This document shows, in pieces, positions 51,919 through 61,581 of a stretch of DNA of 64,000 nucleotides. Position 1 is the first letter of the stretch. Each line of letters begins with the position of its first letter. Under the pieces are notes generated by a model that ran no database searches, was not told the DNA's origin, and worked only from the letters and a program-made list of their open reading frames with translations. The stretch spans positions 1,181,135 through 1,245,134 of the forward strand of contig NZ_MAQW01000012.1 of assembly GCF_001682855.1 (NCBI RefSeq), read 5' to 3'. Source of the DNA: Bacillus sp. FJAT-27264 (GTDB lineage: Bacteria > Bacillota > Bacilli > Paenibacillales > Paenibacillaceae). The translations under genes and the position numbers were made by a program.

Positions 51919-54435
51919 TTAACGAACCGATGTGAACTGGAGCTGATCGCTGCCGGCACCGTAGATGGTGATCGTCTTCAACTCGCCTGGCAGCAGATCG
52001 AAATACAGGTCGGAGCAATCATAGCTGCCCTGAACGTATACACCATGCACGTAGCCATCGCTCTTAAGTGTAACTTTGCGGTCTGCCCCAGCTTGCTCAT
52101 CACTCACGACTGTAAGCCCGGCACGTTCAAACTGGAGTGTCTTCATATCGGCGGTGCGGAGTGCTACCGTTGCCACTGCCTCCGTATCCGAGATCACCAT
52201 AATGCTGCCCTTGCTGTAATCGTGATCGGGAAGCTGTTCTGTGAGCACATAGCTGCGGCTGTGCGGCTCAAGCGTAATGTCCAGGGTACGCGTCTCTCTG
52301 GTCGAGCCGTCAAAGGAAATGTAGCCGAATTCCGCCTGGAACTGCACTTTCTCAGCCGTATCGTTCATGCCTTGCAGAACCACCTTACCGTCCACGGTCC
52401 GCAGGGAAAGCTTGGTATGCGCAAGCGCCCGCTTCACACCGTAATAGGAGATTTTGCGGCGCAGATAATAGTCGATGATCGTCCAGCCCACTTCGCCCCA
52501 GGCATCGTTGTACATCCAGAACAGCGCTCCAGAGCAGTCCGGCTGGAAGCGCATGGCTTCCAGTGAGTATTCCAGCATCAAGGAATGCACCATACCACCG
52601 TACAGGAGATAATCCTCAAGAGACAGGTTGTCTGTCACGTCGAGATAATTCTTCCGAATCCCTGCGACTACTGTACCTTTTTCAAAGACGTTGTTGTGCA
52701 TCTCCCATACACTGCTGCCAAAATCAATCTCCTTGCCGTCCAGAAATTCTATGGTGCTCTCCAGCGTAGTTGGCCCAACATAGCCGTATTCACTGACAAA
52801 CTTGGAGTTGATTCCATCAAAATCTTTTGGTTCAATCCGCTGATTCAGATCAAGGCTCATGAAGGCATTGTGCCAGCGGTGCACATCTCCGACCGTATCG
52901 GCATTCGGAAGCGCGCCGCCATAAGGGGAGCTGTTCCAGTATGGGATTTGTGAGCAGTTGCTGTGAATGATCTCCTTGGCAAGCACGTTGGCGATATATA
53001 GGCCGTATTGTTTTTCGTGCTTGATTTTGATTTTCCATCTTGGGTTGTCAATCTCATTGAAGATCCAGTGTACCTCATTCGTACCGCAGAAGAGCGCGAG
53101 ACAAGCATGGTTGCGCAGACGTTTGGTCTGATAGTCCATCTCGTCATGCATCTCGTCCACGAATTCCCGTCTGTGGTCGGGATAAGTGGAGCAGGCCAGC
53201 ATGAAATCCTGCCAGACCAATAATCCGTTCTGATCACACAAGTTGTAGAAAATATCCCGCTCAAAGAGCCCGCCGCCCCATACGCGCAGCATGTTGAAGT
53301 TCGCTTCCACCGCTTCTCTGATCAAGGTGACATACTTCTCTTCAGGAACACGGGCGTAGATAAAATCATTCGGTATCCAGTTGCCGCCCTTGCTGAAAAT
53401 TGGTGTTCCGTTAACGATAAGCCGGAAGTTCCGCTCCTCCCCGCGAATAATCGAAGTATCCAGCTCAATCGTCCGAATGCCGAATTGGAACTCAGGGTAT
53501 TCCGTGGTCACATCCCCACACGAGGCCGCCACCTTCACCTCATACAGCGGGTGATCGCCATAGCCTTGCGGCCACCATAATTGAGGATTCTCGATCTCAA
53601 GGTCGAATTCAACGTAATTCGTGCCAGAGGTCAACAGCAGATTCTCCAGCTTCTTGGAAGCATGGGACTTGCCCTCATAAGTGATGTCAACAAGCAGATT
53701 CCCACTGGTGGTTCCGATCAAATCCAGGTTTTCAATATTAACCGTTGCCTTCAGCCTTGCAGATCCGCTGATGCTTGCGGTCACCAGATTGACTTCACGA
53801 ATCGCGATTTTCTTCTCACTGCGCAGATAAGCATTGCCAGCCAGTCCGCAGGTAACGACGCGCGGTCCCCAGTCCCAGCCTACCGTATACTGCGGCCGTC
53901 TGACGAAGGAACGGCGATAATCGCCGCGGTCCTTGCCACCGTTGTCATACTCCCGGCAGGTAGCCCAATTCAGCTCCGCCAGATTGGTGTCAGTCACCTT
54001 TTCCAGACCGGTTGTGACACGAACGTCAATTGTATTTTTCCCGGAGGTCAACAAATCCCTTACATTATATATAAACGGATAGTGCACGTTATAATGACTG
54101 CCGACATATTGCCCGTTTACAAAAATATCACTATGCGAGTCAATCGTCTCTATGACCAACTCAATGATATCGCTTTCAAAATCGAGACTGGAGCCATCAA
54201 ATTCCTTCGTGTACCACCAGGAACGCTGCTCAATCCATTCGCTGGACAGGGCATAATCAGATTTGACCGGGTCTTGGATGATACCATGCTCAATCAGAGG
54301 AATACGGACATCCGTCGGCAGTGTACAAGCATACCAGCCATCCTTCAGTGCCTTTACTGCAGCCAGATTTTCTCTCTCCCAGTGTAGCGGCGCTTCGTGT
54401 ACCAGCCAGGCTTCATTTAAATCGAATCTTTTCAT
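51919..54435 (-). CDS. Beta-mannosidase (GH2)
   Basis: The 838-residue enzyme has a GH2 layout: N-terminal jelly roll (WYACTLPTDVRIPLIEHGIIQ, WIEQRSWWYTKEFD), Ig-like sandwich, and TIM barrel with KGGNWIPNDFIYARV, NFNMLRVWGGGLFERDIFYN, acid/base Glu in FCGTNEVHWIF and nucleophile Glu in SKFVSEYGYVGP. NMLRVWGGG and CGTNE are the beta-mannosidase pattern, which splits mannose from mannooligosaccharide ends. No signal peptide, so it works in the cytosol on imported sugars. AAGGAAG precedes the ATG. It follows the transporter genes in the operon. Confidence 0.93.
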   Translation of the reverse strand: MKRFDLNEAWLVHEAPLHWERENLAAVKALKDGWYACTLPTDVRIPLIEHGIIQDPVKSDYALSSEWIEQRSWWYTKEFDGSSLDFESDIIELVIETIDSHSDIFVNGQYVGSHYNVHYPFIYNVRDLLTSGKNTIDVRVTTGLEKVTDTNLAELNWATCREYDNGGKDRGDYRRSFVRRPQYTVGWDWGPRVVTCGLAGNAYLRSEKKIAIREVNLVTASISGSARLKATVNIENLDLIGTTSGNLLVDITYEGKSHASKKLENLLLTSGTNYVEFDLEIENPQLWWPQGYGDHPLYEVKVAASCGDVTTEYPEFQFGIRTIELDTSIIRGEERNFRLIVNGTPIFSKGGNWIPNDFIYARVPEEKYVTLIREAVEANFNMLRVWGGGLFERDIFYNLCDQNGLLVWQDFMLACSTYPDHRREFVDEMHDEMDYQTKRLRNHACLALFCGTNEVHWIFNEIDNPRWKIKIKHEKQYGLYIANVLAKEIIHSNCSQIPYWNSSPYGGALPNADTVGDVHRWHNAFMSLDLNQRIEPKDFDGINSKFVSEYGYVGPTTLESTIEFLDGKEIDFGSSVWEMHNNVFEKGTVVAGIRKNYLDVTDNLSLEDYLLYGGMVHSLMLEYSLEAMRFQPDCSGALFWMYNDAWGEVGWTIIDYYLRRKISYYGVKRALAHTKLSLRTVDGKVVLQGMNDTAEKVQFQAEFGYISFDGSTRETRTLDITLEPHSRSYVLTEQLPDHDYSKGSIMVISDTEAVATVALRTADMKTLQFERAGLTVVSDEQAGADRKVTLKSDGYVHGVYVQGSYDCSDLYFDLLPGELKTITIYGAGSDQLQFTSVR

Positions 54436-54475
54436 TAGTAGACACTTCCTTTAGGGATATAATTAAGAGCTAAAA

Positions 54476-55315
54476 TCAACCTTTGACCGATCCGGCGACC
54501 ATTCCATTGATAATCTGCTTGGAGAAGGCAAAATATAAAGCCATGGCGGGAAAAATAGCAATCAGCATCGATGCCATCATTTTCGGATAATCGGTGACGA
54601 ACTGCCCTTTGAACAGCGTGATGCCCACAGGTACAGTCATCAGGGTCTCCTTGCTGATCAGAATCAGCGCAAACGTAAATTCATTCCACACGACGAAGAA
54701 CTGAATAATCCCCACAGTGACAAGAATAGGCCGGCAAATCGGGAGCACAATGCTGAACAAGGTACGATGAAAGCTCGATCCGTCGATGTTAGCTGCTTCT
54801 TCGACTTCAATAGGGATGCTTCTCACATAACTCTCCACCAGAAAGATCGCGATGGGCAGGCCAAAGGCCGCATAAGGCAATACCAGGGTATACCATTGAT
54901 CGCTCATGCCTGTCTTAGTGAACTGTACATACATCGGCACCATCAGCGCATGGATCGGGACTAATATTCCTATGAGATAGTAATTGTAGAGAAGGTTCCT
55001 CCCCTTGAAACGGTACCGTGACAGAAAATAGCCGATAATGAAACCAAGAATCAGAATGATGGCCAGCGACAGCACACTGTTTCTTGTCGTATTGCCCATC
55101 CATAACAGAATTTTACTCTTGGTCAGGATAGCGATGTATTGCTCAATATTCGGACTGTGCGGCAGTGAGATCGGATTAGCGTAGAATTCGGATTTACTCT
55201 TCAGTGAAGAATAGAACAGCCACACGGCCGGAAAAATACAGGTAATCGAAAAGGCTATGAGCAGCAGATTGGATACCCATTTGGAGACAAATCTTCCTCC
55301 GGTATATTTTCTCAT
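54476..55315 (-). CDS. Carbohydrate ABC permease (MalG-like)
   Basis: The 279-residue protein has six membrane helices and the EAA loop VEEAANIDGSSFHRTLFSIVLPICRP. It starts with a ribosome site inside the end of the preceding permease (GGGAGGTG) and directly follows it. With the MalF-like partner and the binding protein it forms a CUT1-type sugar importer; the shared ATPase (MsmX-type) is encoded elsewhere, as usual in Bacillales. Confidence 0.92.
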   Translation of the reverse strand: MRKYTGGRFVSKWVSNLLLIAFSITCIFPAVWLFYSSLKSKSEFYANPISLPHSPNIEQYIAILTKSKILLWMGNTTRNSVLSLAIILILGFIIGYFLSRYRFKGRNLLYNYYLIGILVPIHALMVPMYVQFTKTGMSDQWYTLVLPYAAFGLPIAIFLVESYVRSIPIEVEEAANIDGSSFHRTLFSIVLPICRPILVTVGIIQFFVVWNEFTFALILISKETLMTVPVGITLFKGQFVTDYPKMMASMLIAIFPAMALYFAFSKQIINGMVAGSVKG

Positions 55316-55317
55316 GC

Positions 55318-56214
55318 TTACTGCACCTCCCTTTCCTTCGTGAAGCTCAGCAGCAGCCAGCGAGTTCCGGCCACAAAGATCAGGCTCAGAATCAGAATAC
55401 CGATGGACATGGCGCTGCCGTATCCCATTTTGTAGGTGAGAAAAGAGGTCTTATAGGCGTTAAGCGCCATAACGTTACTAGAAGTACCCGGTCCTCCGTT
55501 GGTCATGACATAAATGTGGTCGAAGACCTTCATCGTCCCGGCGATACAGAGCGTGACACATACGACGAGTGTGTTCTTGATGAGCGGAAGGGTAATATGC
55601 ATTGCTTTTTTCCAGCTGCTGGCCCCGTCAATCTCAGCCATTTCAAGAACTTGCGGGTCTACTGCCGCCAAAGCGGAGAGAATGATAATGACATAATATC
55701 CGACATACTGCCAGATTAAAGGGATTGCCACCAGCGTAAGCGACAGGCTCTCGTTATTCAGCCACGGCTGCGCCCATTCTCCCTGACCGATGAACTTGAG
55801 GACAATATTGATGAGGCCATAATTATAGTCATAGAGCATAGTCCAGATGAAGCCGATAACGACCGCCGACAGAACCGAAGGAAAATAGATCATCGTCCGG
55901 TGGACGGATTTGAACCATACCCGTTTTGTATTCAGCAATAACGCGAACAGAAAGGCAAGGCCGATTTGTCCGACAATACAGAGAAGTGTGAGATAGATAT
56001 TATTGATGAAAGACTGAATGAACACTTCATCCTTACTCAGTGCGATAAAATTATCCAGGCCGATAAAGGTCATCTTGGTGCCTCCCGACCACTCGAAGAA
56101 CCCGTAATAGAAGGCCAGCACGATCGGGACCAATACAATGAAGGTGTACAGGGCAAAACCCGGCAGCATGTAGAGCACGAAAGCTTTCCTAGACGGACGT
56201 ATCGCTTGATTCAT
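55318..56214 (-). CDS. Carbohydrate ABC permease (MalF-like)
   Basis: The 298-residue protein has six helices and the EAA-type motif LEMAEIDGASSWKKAMHITLPLI. Its N-terminal positively charged stretch precedes FVLYMLPGFALYTFIVLVPI. It lies between the binding protein and the MalG-like permease. AAGGAGG is seven bases before its ATG. Confidence 0.92.
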   Translation of the reverse strand: MNQAIRPSRKAFVLYMLPGFALYTFIVLVPIVLAFYYGFFEWSGGTKMTFIGLDNFIALSKDEVFIQSFINNIYLTLLCIVGQIGLAFLFALLLNTKRVWFKSVHRTMIYFPSVLSAVVIGFIWTMLYDYNYGLINIVLKFIGQGEWAQPWLNNESLSLTLVAIPLIWQYVGYYVIIILSALAAVDPQVLEMAEIDGASSWKKAMHITLPLIKNTLVVCVTLCIAGTMKVFDHIYVMTNGGPGTSSNVMALNAYKTSFLTYKMGYGSAMSIGILILSLIFVAGTRWLLLSFTKEREVQ

Positions 56215-56248
56215 TAGGCCGCCTCCTTCTTAAAATGATAGTGTAATC

Positions 56249-56281
56249 AGATCACCGGCACGCCGGCGGTGCCAGCGACCT
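56249..56281 (-). other. Intercistronic hairpin between binding-protein and permease genes
   Basis: AGATCACCGGCAC and GTGCCAGCGACCT pair (with G-U pairs) around CGCCGGC. Hairpins at this place commonly raise binding-protein over permease expression by partial termination or by protecting the mRNA end; that role is inference. Confidence 0.55.
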
Positions 56282-56296
56282 GATCGTTCACGGCGG

Positions 56297-57649
56297 TTAC
56301 AGTTGGTCTTGTGCGGATTGAAGCTGCTTCGCTAAATCTTCTGCGGTTTTGGTACCGTTAAGCACTTCCTGCAGGCCTGTGTTCATAATCTCAATGATGC
56401 CTCCTTCCATCTGCATGTCGTAGATCGGCGTGAACTTCACTTCCTTCATCAATGCTGCAAAATCCTGAGTCAACTGAGGGAACTTGGTCATATCGCCACC
56501 TTCAACAAGGCTTGGGCCCATCATGCCGTATTTCTCCATATACAGCTTCGAGAAATCATAGCCTGCTGTGCTGAACAGAAAGTCCATGGCAGCATCCAGC
56601 TTCTCGCCGGTAAGATTCTTATTGATACCAACATACCATCCGGCTCCGCCAGAGATGGTGTTGTTCTCGCCTTTTCCACCTTCAACCGGAGGAAGAATGG
56701 CGACCTTGGTCTGAGCCAGCAGATCTTTATCCGCATTGGCAAGCAGATAGCTCAGCGCCCAGTGACCGTCTACGGTAGAAGCCGCCTTGCCTTGGGCATA
56801 ATACTCCTCAGCCTGCGTATTGGACACCACGTTGAAATCGGCGTTGAACACCTTGGCCGCAGCCGTCTTCTGCATGAGGTCCAGGGCACTCACGAACTCA
56901 GGATCAGTGAATTTCGCTTTGCCGTCACGTGCCACAATTGAATTGGTCCAATCGGTACCAGTCAGACGGTCGCCAACCGTGGAGAGGATTGTAGATTCCG
57001 CAGCCCACTTGTCCTTGTTGCCGAGCGCTATGGCCGAGATGCCCTTGGCATTGAACTTTTCAGCGGCTTTGTTAATATCTGCCCAATTGTCCGGAAAGTG
57101 GTCATAACCGATCTCTTTCCACAGCTTTGCGTTATAATAAACGATAGAGGTCAGGGACAGCTGATTGGGAATACCGTAGATCTTTCCATCCCGGGTCGCT
57201 GCATCAAACACCCCTGGGCGAAACTGGTCTTTATGCTCATATTTATCAAGGTAATCGTTAATTGGCATCAGCAGATCGTTGTTGGCAAAGTTGCTAATCC
57301 AGGACCCTTTTACAAAAAAGATGTCCGGCATTTCATTCACCGCTGCCTGCGCCTGAATTTTCGTCGAATAATCGGCTTGTGACATTACCGACTGCGTGAG
57401 CTGCACGTTGGGATTAGCAGCTTCCCACTGCTCCACGAGCGTCATATAGCTATCCATCTCAGCGCTTGTAGGACGTTCTTCTTCCAGATAATAATGTGAG
57501 AAGGTTAACGCGATCTTGCTGCCAGATCCGGAGGTGTCCGGGCTGGTGCCACTGCCTTCATTCGTGTTGTTACCGCTTCCACAAGCAGCAAGCATTAGTG
57601 ACATAGCCATCATTACGGAGATACCCGCAACTACCTTTTTCTTTTTCAT
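56297..57649 (-). CDS. Sugar ABC transporter binding lipoprotein
   Basis: The 450-residue protein has a lipoprotein signal (KKKKVVAGISVMMAMSLMLAACGSG, lipobox LAAC), a Gly/Ser/Thr/Asn linker and a family 1 solute-binding fold (ALTFSHYYLEEERPTSAEMD, SQADYSTKIQAQAAVNEMPD, WISNFANNDLLMPINDYLDK, YGIPNQLSLTSIVYYNAKLW). It should bind the oligosaccharide, probably beta-mannoside, and hand it to the two permeases. GGGGGAGG precedes the ATG. It is divergent from the YesM-like kinase; its promoter lies in the 274-base spacer (TTCAAA, 17 bases, TATAGT). Confidence 0.92.
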   Translation of the reverse strand: MKKKKVVAGISVMMAMSLMLAACGSGNNTNEGSGTSPDTSGSGSKIALTFSHYYLEEERPTSAEMDSYMTLVEQWEAANPNVQLTQSVMSQADYSTKIQAQAAVNEMPDIFFVKGSWISNFANNDLLMPINDYLDKYEHKDQFRPGVFDAATRDGKIYGIPNQLSLTSIVYYNAKLWKEIGYDHFPDNWADINKAAEKFNAKGISAIALGNKDKWAAESTILSTVGDRLTGTDWTNSIVARDGKAKFTDPEFVSALDLMQKTAAAKVFNADFNVVSNTQAEEYYAQGKAASTVDGHWALSYLLANADKDLLAQTKVAILPPVEGGKGENNTISGGAGWYVGINKNLTGEKLDAAMDFLFSTAGYDFSKLYMEKYGMMGPSLVEGGDMTKFPQLTQDFAALMKEVKFTPIYDMQMEGGIIEIMNTGLQEVLNGTKTAEDLAKQLQSAQDQL

Positions 57650-57923
57650 GTTGCCTCCCCCTTAAATGTGTTTTATTGCTTATCTATACTATACAAGCTG
57701 TAAATTTTTCTTTGAATCCGCTTTCTTTACCTCATTATCCCGGTATTTTGCCTTTTATAGCATAATAGTTGCTCAATGGACCCCGTAGTTTTGGAGAACT
57801 ATCCTTAAAATTTGCTTTTTATCTGAAAAAAATGTCTTGTTGATGAACTTGCGCAATGATAATTGACACATACAACACTCAGGTGACAGAATAAATTCAT
57901 ACTACCAAGGAGGGCCGCACCTT

Positions 57924-59702
57924 ATGAGCATGCGCAAACAGATTATGTTGTTCTTTATCTTCCTGGTTGCGATCCCGATTATCACGATCTACTCTGTGGC
58001 CATCAACATTTTTTTCGAGAGCACTAAAAAAGATTTGCAAGCGCTTTTTTCCAGTAATATTCATGGGGTTGGGAAGAATGTAGACCGTTTTTTTGCCGAC
58101 GCGCTGGACCTCACAACTTATCCTCTTATGGAAAGTAATTTGAAAGCGTTTTTAGGCATGCCGCCGGATAACGTCAACGACTTCAAATTAACCAGCAACG
58201 CCAACAGCATTCTGCTGTCGATGCCTTACGGCTTTTCCAATGGCATCCGTGGAGTGTCTCTGCTGTCAAACCATCAAATGCTGATTAACGCAGGTGTATC
58301 ACTCAAAATCACAAGTGCTGACATTACCGCGGCTAGAGCACGACAATCCTCCCCCTATTGGGAGTACCCGGACGTCTCAGGACTGGACGACAACGGGAGG
58401 AGCCTATATAACCATCTCTTTGTTACCCGCCTCTTAAAGAACCCAAGCGACCTGTCCCAAGAATTCGGATTTATCAAAATTGCTGTGAGCAGGCACCAGT
58501 TGTCGGATATTATCACGTCGGATCATGTGAATCACGATATTGCCTACTTCATTATAGATGAAGAAAACAAAACCCTCATTGCCACCAGCCCGGCTTCAAC
58601 CTTAGCTAATCTGCAGGAGGTGACCTCTTATGACTATTTGATGCAGCTTGCGAGCAGCCCGGTATCTACGCAGATCAATGGGCAATACTTTACTTCTGCC
58701 TATAAAATTGAACGGACGCCATTTATCCTGTACAGCGTGGTGAAGCCGAATATTCTGACCATCATCAAGGGGACGCTGGTTAAGGGCCTCTCCCTGACGG
58801 CCGTGCTCGTGTTTCTCTTCTCACTCATATTATCTGTTACCTTTTCCCAAATCATTACTGCTCCGCTCGTCAAGCTGGGCAAGCGCATGAAATCGATCTC
58901 CAACGAGGACTTTTCGGTTCGGATTGATGTTAAAAGAAATGATGAAATCGCCGTGCTAGCCAATAACTTCAATAACATGGCACAGCGCCTGGACTTTCTG
59001 TATAAAGAGGTCTATATGGGCCATCTGAAGCTGCAGCAAGCGCAGCTGAGTGCTCTTCAGGCACAGATCAACCCGCATTTTCTATATAACACGCTGGATA
59101 CCATCTACTGGATGTCTGAAATGGGCGATACGAAAAATGTCAGTGCCATGGTGTCCAACATGTCCAAAATGATGCGGCTGACACTCTCTCCAGGCAATCG
59201 CGACATGGTGCAGCTCTCCGAAGAGCTGGAGCATCTCAGCAGTTATATCAACATCCAGCGTATCCGTTATGGAGACCAGTTTGTCTTTGACATCGAGTGT
59301 GCGGAGGATTTGAAATCCTGTTATGTTCTGCGTCTGCTGCTTCAGCCGCTCGTAGAGAACGCATTGATACATGGCTTGAAGGACAGCACCAGCGGGATGG
59401 TTAAGGTCAGGATCTACCAAATAGAAGATACGCTCATTTATGAGGTGATGAATGATGGCAAGCCGGTGGATGTGGCAGAGATCAAACGCCTGCTTGAGGA
59501 GGATGGCAGCGGAATACGCGGGTTCGCTCTGCGCAATATTAAAGAACGGATCTCACTGAAAAACGGCGAAGGCTTTCATTTGGATTGTTACCTGCGTGAC
59601 GGAATCAGTGTCTTTCAAATTACGCAACAGCTCAGGAACGAAGAAGTCGGTTCAGGGGAGATTCCCCAACTCGGCAGCAGCCAGAAAAATGACAGGAGCT
59701 GA
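57924..59702 (+). CDS. YesM-like sensor histidine kinase
   Basis: The 592-residue protein has a first membrane helix (IMLFFIFLVAIPIITIYSVAI), a large extracytoplasmic sensor of about 260 residues, a second helix (LTAVLVFLFSLILSVTFSQII), a HAMP linker (APLVKLGKRMKSISNEDF), then the His_kinase domain with the phosphorylated His in QINPHFLYNTLDTIYW and a HATPase region (LLLQPLVENALIHGL, GIRGFALRNI). Such kinases sense sugars or a binding protein and control nearby importers. AGGAGGG precedes the ATG. Divergent from the binding-protein gene it likely controls. Confidence 0.92.
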   Translation: MSMRKQIMLFFIFLVAIPIITIYSVAINIFFESTKKDLQALFSSNIHGVGKNVDRFFADALDLTTYPLMESNLKAFLGMPPDNVNDFKLTSNANSILLSMPYGFSNGIRGVSLLSNHQMLINAGVSLKITSADITAARARQSSPYWEYPDVSGLDDNGRSLYNHLFVTRLLKNPSDLSQEFGFIKIAVSRHQLSDIITSDHVNHDIAYFIIDEENKTLIATSPASTLANLQEVTSYDYLMQLASSPVSTQINGQYFTSAYKIERTPFILYSVVKPNILTIIKGTLVKGLSLTAVLVFLFSLILSVTFSQIITAPLVKLGKRMKSISNEDFSVRIDVKRNDEIAVLANNFNNMAQRLDFLYKEVYMGHLKLQQAQLSALQAQINPHFLYNTLDTIYWMSEMGDTKNVSAMVSNMSKMMRLTLSPGNRDMVQLSEELEHLSSYINIQRIRYGDQFVFDIECAEDLKSCYVLRLLLQPLVENALIHGLKDSTSGMVKVRIYQIEDTLIYEVMNDGKPVDVAEIKRLLEEDGSGIRGFALRNIKERISLKNGEGFHLDCYLRDGISVFQITQQLRNEEVGSGEIPQLGSSQKNDRS

Positions 59703-59706
59703 GGAC

Positions 59707-61224
59707 ATGATCAAGATTTTGCTTGTGGACGACGAGGCCTTTATCCGTCAGGGAATTCGCCACACGATCCCGTGGGAAGAGCATGGCATGGAAATTGTCG
59801 GCGAAGCGGCCAACGGAGAAGATGGTCTGAAAATGGCGATTCAGCTTGCACCCGACATTGTATTTACCGACATCCAAATGCCGGTTATGAACGGACTGGA
59901 GCTAGCCCGGAAGCTGAATGCGTATTTGCCGCGCACCAAGGTGATCATTCTCTCCGCCTACGGCAATACGGAGAACTTCACCAGCGCTATCGAAGTGAAG
60001 GTAAGCTCCTTTGTACTCAAAAATGCGGATTCCACAAAAATACTAGAATCTGCGCTGCGTGTGAAGGACAGTATTCTGGAGGAGCATGAAGCGCGGGGGC
60101 AAGAGGCGGTCATACAGACCATCTACAAGGAAAACCAGCAGTTGATCAAATCCGACCTGTTCGCCAAATTTTTGAAAAAGGAAATCCCGCTGGAATCCTT
60201 CCAGAAAAAAGCGGACAACCTGGAGCTGTCGCTCCCTGGTCCGTCTTATTCGCTGCTGCTCGCAGACTGCACGACCAGAGATCACTGGATCGTGTACAAT
60301 CTGTTCTCCCAGGCATTCACAGGATTGCAATCCTTCGTATTCTTCATTGACACCACCAGGCTCGTAGCTGTACTGAACACTCCAGCTGAAGGGCTTACGG
60401 ACGAGATGATGGCGAAGGCCATCCCTTGCCTCAAACCCCACATTCTAGGGAACAGCCTGGCTGTGATCAACCGGGTCGAGTCGCTCGCCCAATTAACGGA
60501 AGGCTATACAACACTGGGAAAAGCGCTGGATACCTGCTTCTGGAATGCCGACAAGGAATATACCACCGTGAATCTGGGCGATACGTTCCCCGAGAATGGC
60601 CTAGGAGAAACCCATCTATATGAGAGCAAGATCATCTCTAGCGTCTTGTCTAAAAACCCCGCCTCCATTGAACAGGCGATTCTTAACTATTTCTCCTTTG
60701 CACGGCAAAATGCCATTTCGCGGTCACGCTTTCTGGAGTCCGCCAACCGGATTGTCGTCCTTATGGAAGCAGTCATGGAGCGGCCTTCCGAAGCTCATAA
60801 ACTTGTTGAAATTATTGCTGAAACCGAGACGCCGGACGAAATGATAGAGATGATGCTGAGTCTGGCGAAACCTGCGAACGACAGTGATTACAAGAATACT
60901 CACTTTTTCGCCGCACTGGATTACATTAACTGCAACTATGACAAGGATCTTAAGCTGGCCGATGTTGCCAAAGCGGCTTATCTTTCGACCGGCTACTTAA
61001 GCCGCATCTTCAAGAACGAGACCGGCTATTCCTTCAAAGAATGGATCAACCGGGTCCGTATCGAAAAAGCGAAGGAGTTGATTCTGAATAGTGATCTCAA
61101 ATATTATGAAATCGCTGAGCGTGTAGGGTACAAGGATTATAAATACTTCTCTGCTTATTTCAACAAGTTATGCGGCATCAGCGCTAAGGAATATAAAATA
61201 CAGAATATCCCTTTGGCGAAATAG
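59707..61224 (+). CDS. YesN-like response regulator with AraC DNA-binding domain
   Basis: The product (505 residues) has a receiver domain (KILLVDDEAFIRQGI with the acid pocket, Asp in IVFTDIQMPVMNG), a middle region of about 270 residues, and a C-terminal AraC double HTH (LKLADVAKAAYLSTGYLSRIF, LKYYEIAERVGYKDYKYFSAYF). AGGAGC is eight bases before the ATG at 59707, four bases past the kinase stop; the longer frame starting at 59596 lies inside the kinase gene. It should activate the divergent sugar importer operon. Confidence 0.92.
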   Translation: MIKILLVDDEAFIRQGIRHTIPWEEHGMEIVGEAANGEDGLKMAIQLAPDIVFTDIQMPVMNGLELARKLNAYLPRTKVIILSAYGNTENFTSAIEVKVSSFVLKNADSTKILESALRVKDSILEEHEARGQEAVIQTIYKENQQLIKSDLFAKFLKKEIPLESFQKKADNLELSLPGPSYSLLLADCTTRDHWIVYNLFSQAFTGLQSFVFFIDTTRLVAVLNTPAEGLTDEMMAKAIPCLKPHILGNSLAVINRVESLAQLTEGYTTLGKALDTCFWNADKEYTTVNLGDTFPENGLGETHLYESKIISSVLSKNPASIEQAILNYFSFARQNAISRSRFLESANRIVVLMEAVMERPSEAHKLVEIIAETETPDEMIEMMLSLAKPANDSDYKNTHFFAALDYINCNYDKDLKLADVAKAAYLSTGYLSRIFKNETGYSFKEWINRVRIEKAKELILNSDLKYYEIAERVGYKDYKYFSAYFNKLCGISAKEYKIQNIPLAK

Positions 61225-61581
61225 CACGTATTAAGTTTAGACTGGGTCCAATAAATAAAACAGCGACAGTCTAAGACTTGATAAATAAAGTCTTAGACTG
61301 CCGCTGTTGTTATTTACCATAAGCTTAACAGATAAATTACTGAACATGTATTTCCGGTTTGAATTTTAACTCTTAAGGGTCCACATTCTGTAAATACAGA
61401 ATTATTGCCCACTCCTATTTCGCTAAAGACCAATGATAGATATTGATAAACATCGCGAAAAGATGGACTTTCCCAATTGTCACTCAAGCTTAGGTTTGGC
61501 TGACAAACTGTATTAAACGTGCTAGCATATTATCTAATTATGACGAATAATTACTACGCATAGTATGGAGGAATTGGGAAG
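61225..61581. other. 357-bp spacer
   Basis: Contains the terminator at 61259-61308 and the promoter side of the GGDEF gene (GGAGG before the ATG at 61582). Otherwise nothing is seen. Confidence 0.4.
61259..61308 (+). terminator. Terminator of the kinase-regulator pair
   Basis: AACAGCG(A)CAGTCTAAGACTT pairs almost perfectly with AAGTCTTAGACTG(C)CGCTGTT around an eight-base loop and is followed by GTTATTTA. Long stem; strong. Confidence 0.85.

Noticed and set aside
53581..54387. A 268-codon plus-strand frame
   Set aside because: Antisense shadow of the beta-mannosidase gene.
57713..57726. TGAATCCGCTTTCT as a cre site before the sugar binding-protein gene
   Set aside because: Two of the fixed consensus positions differ; too weak to list as a feature.
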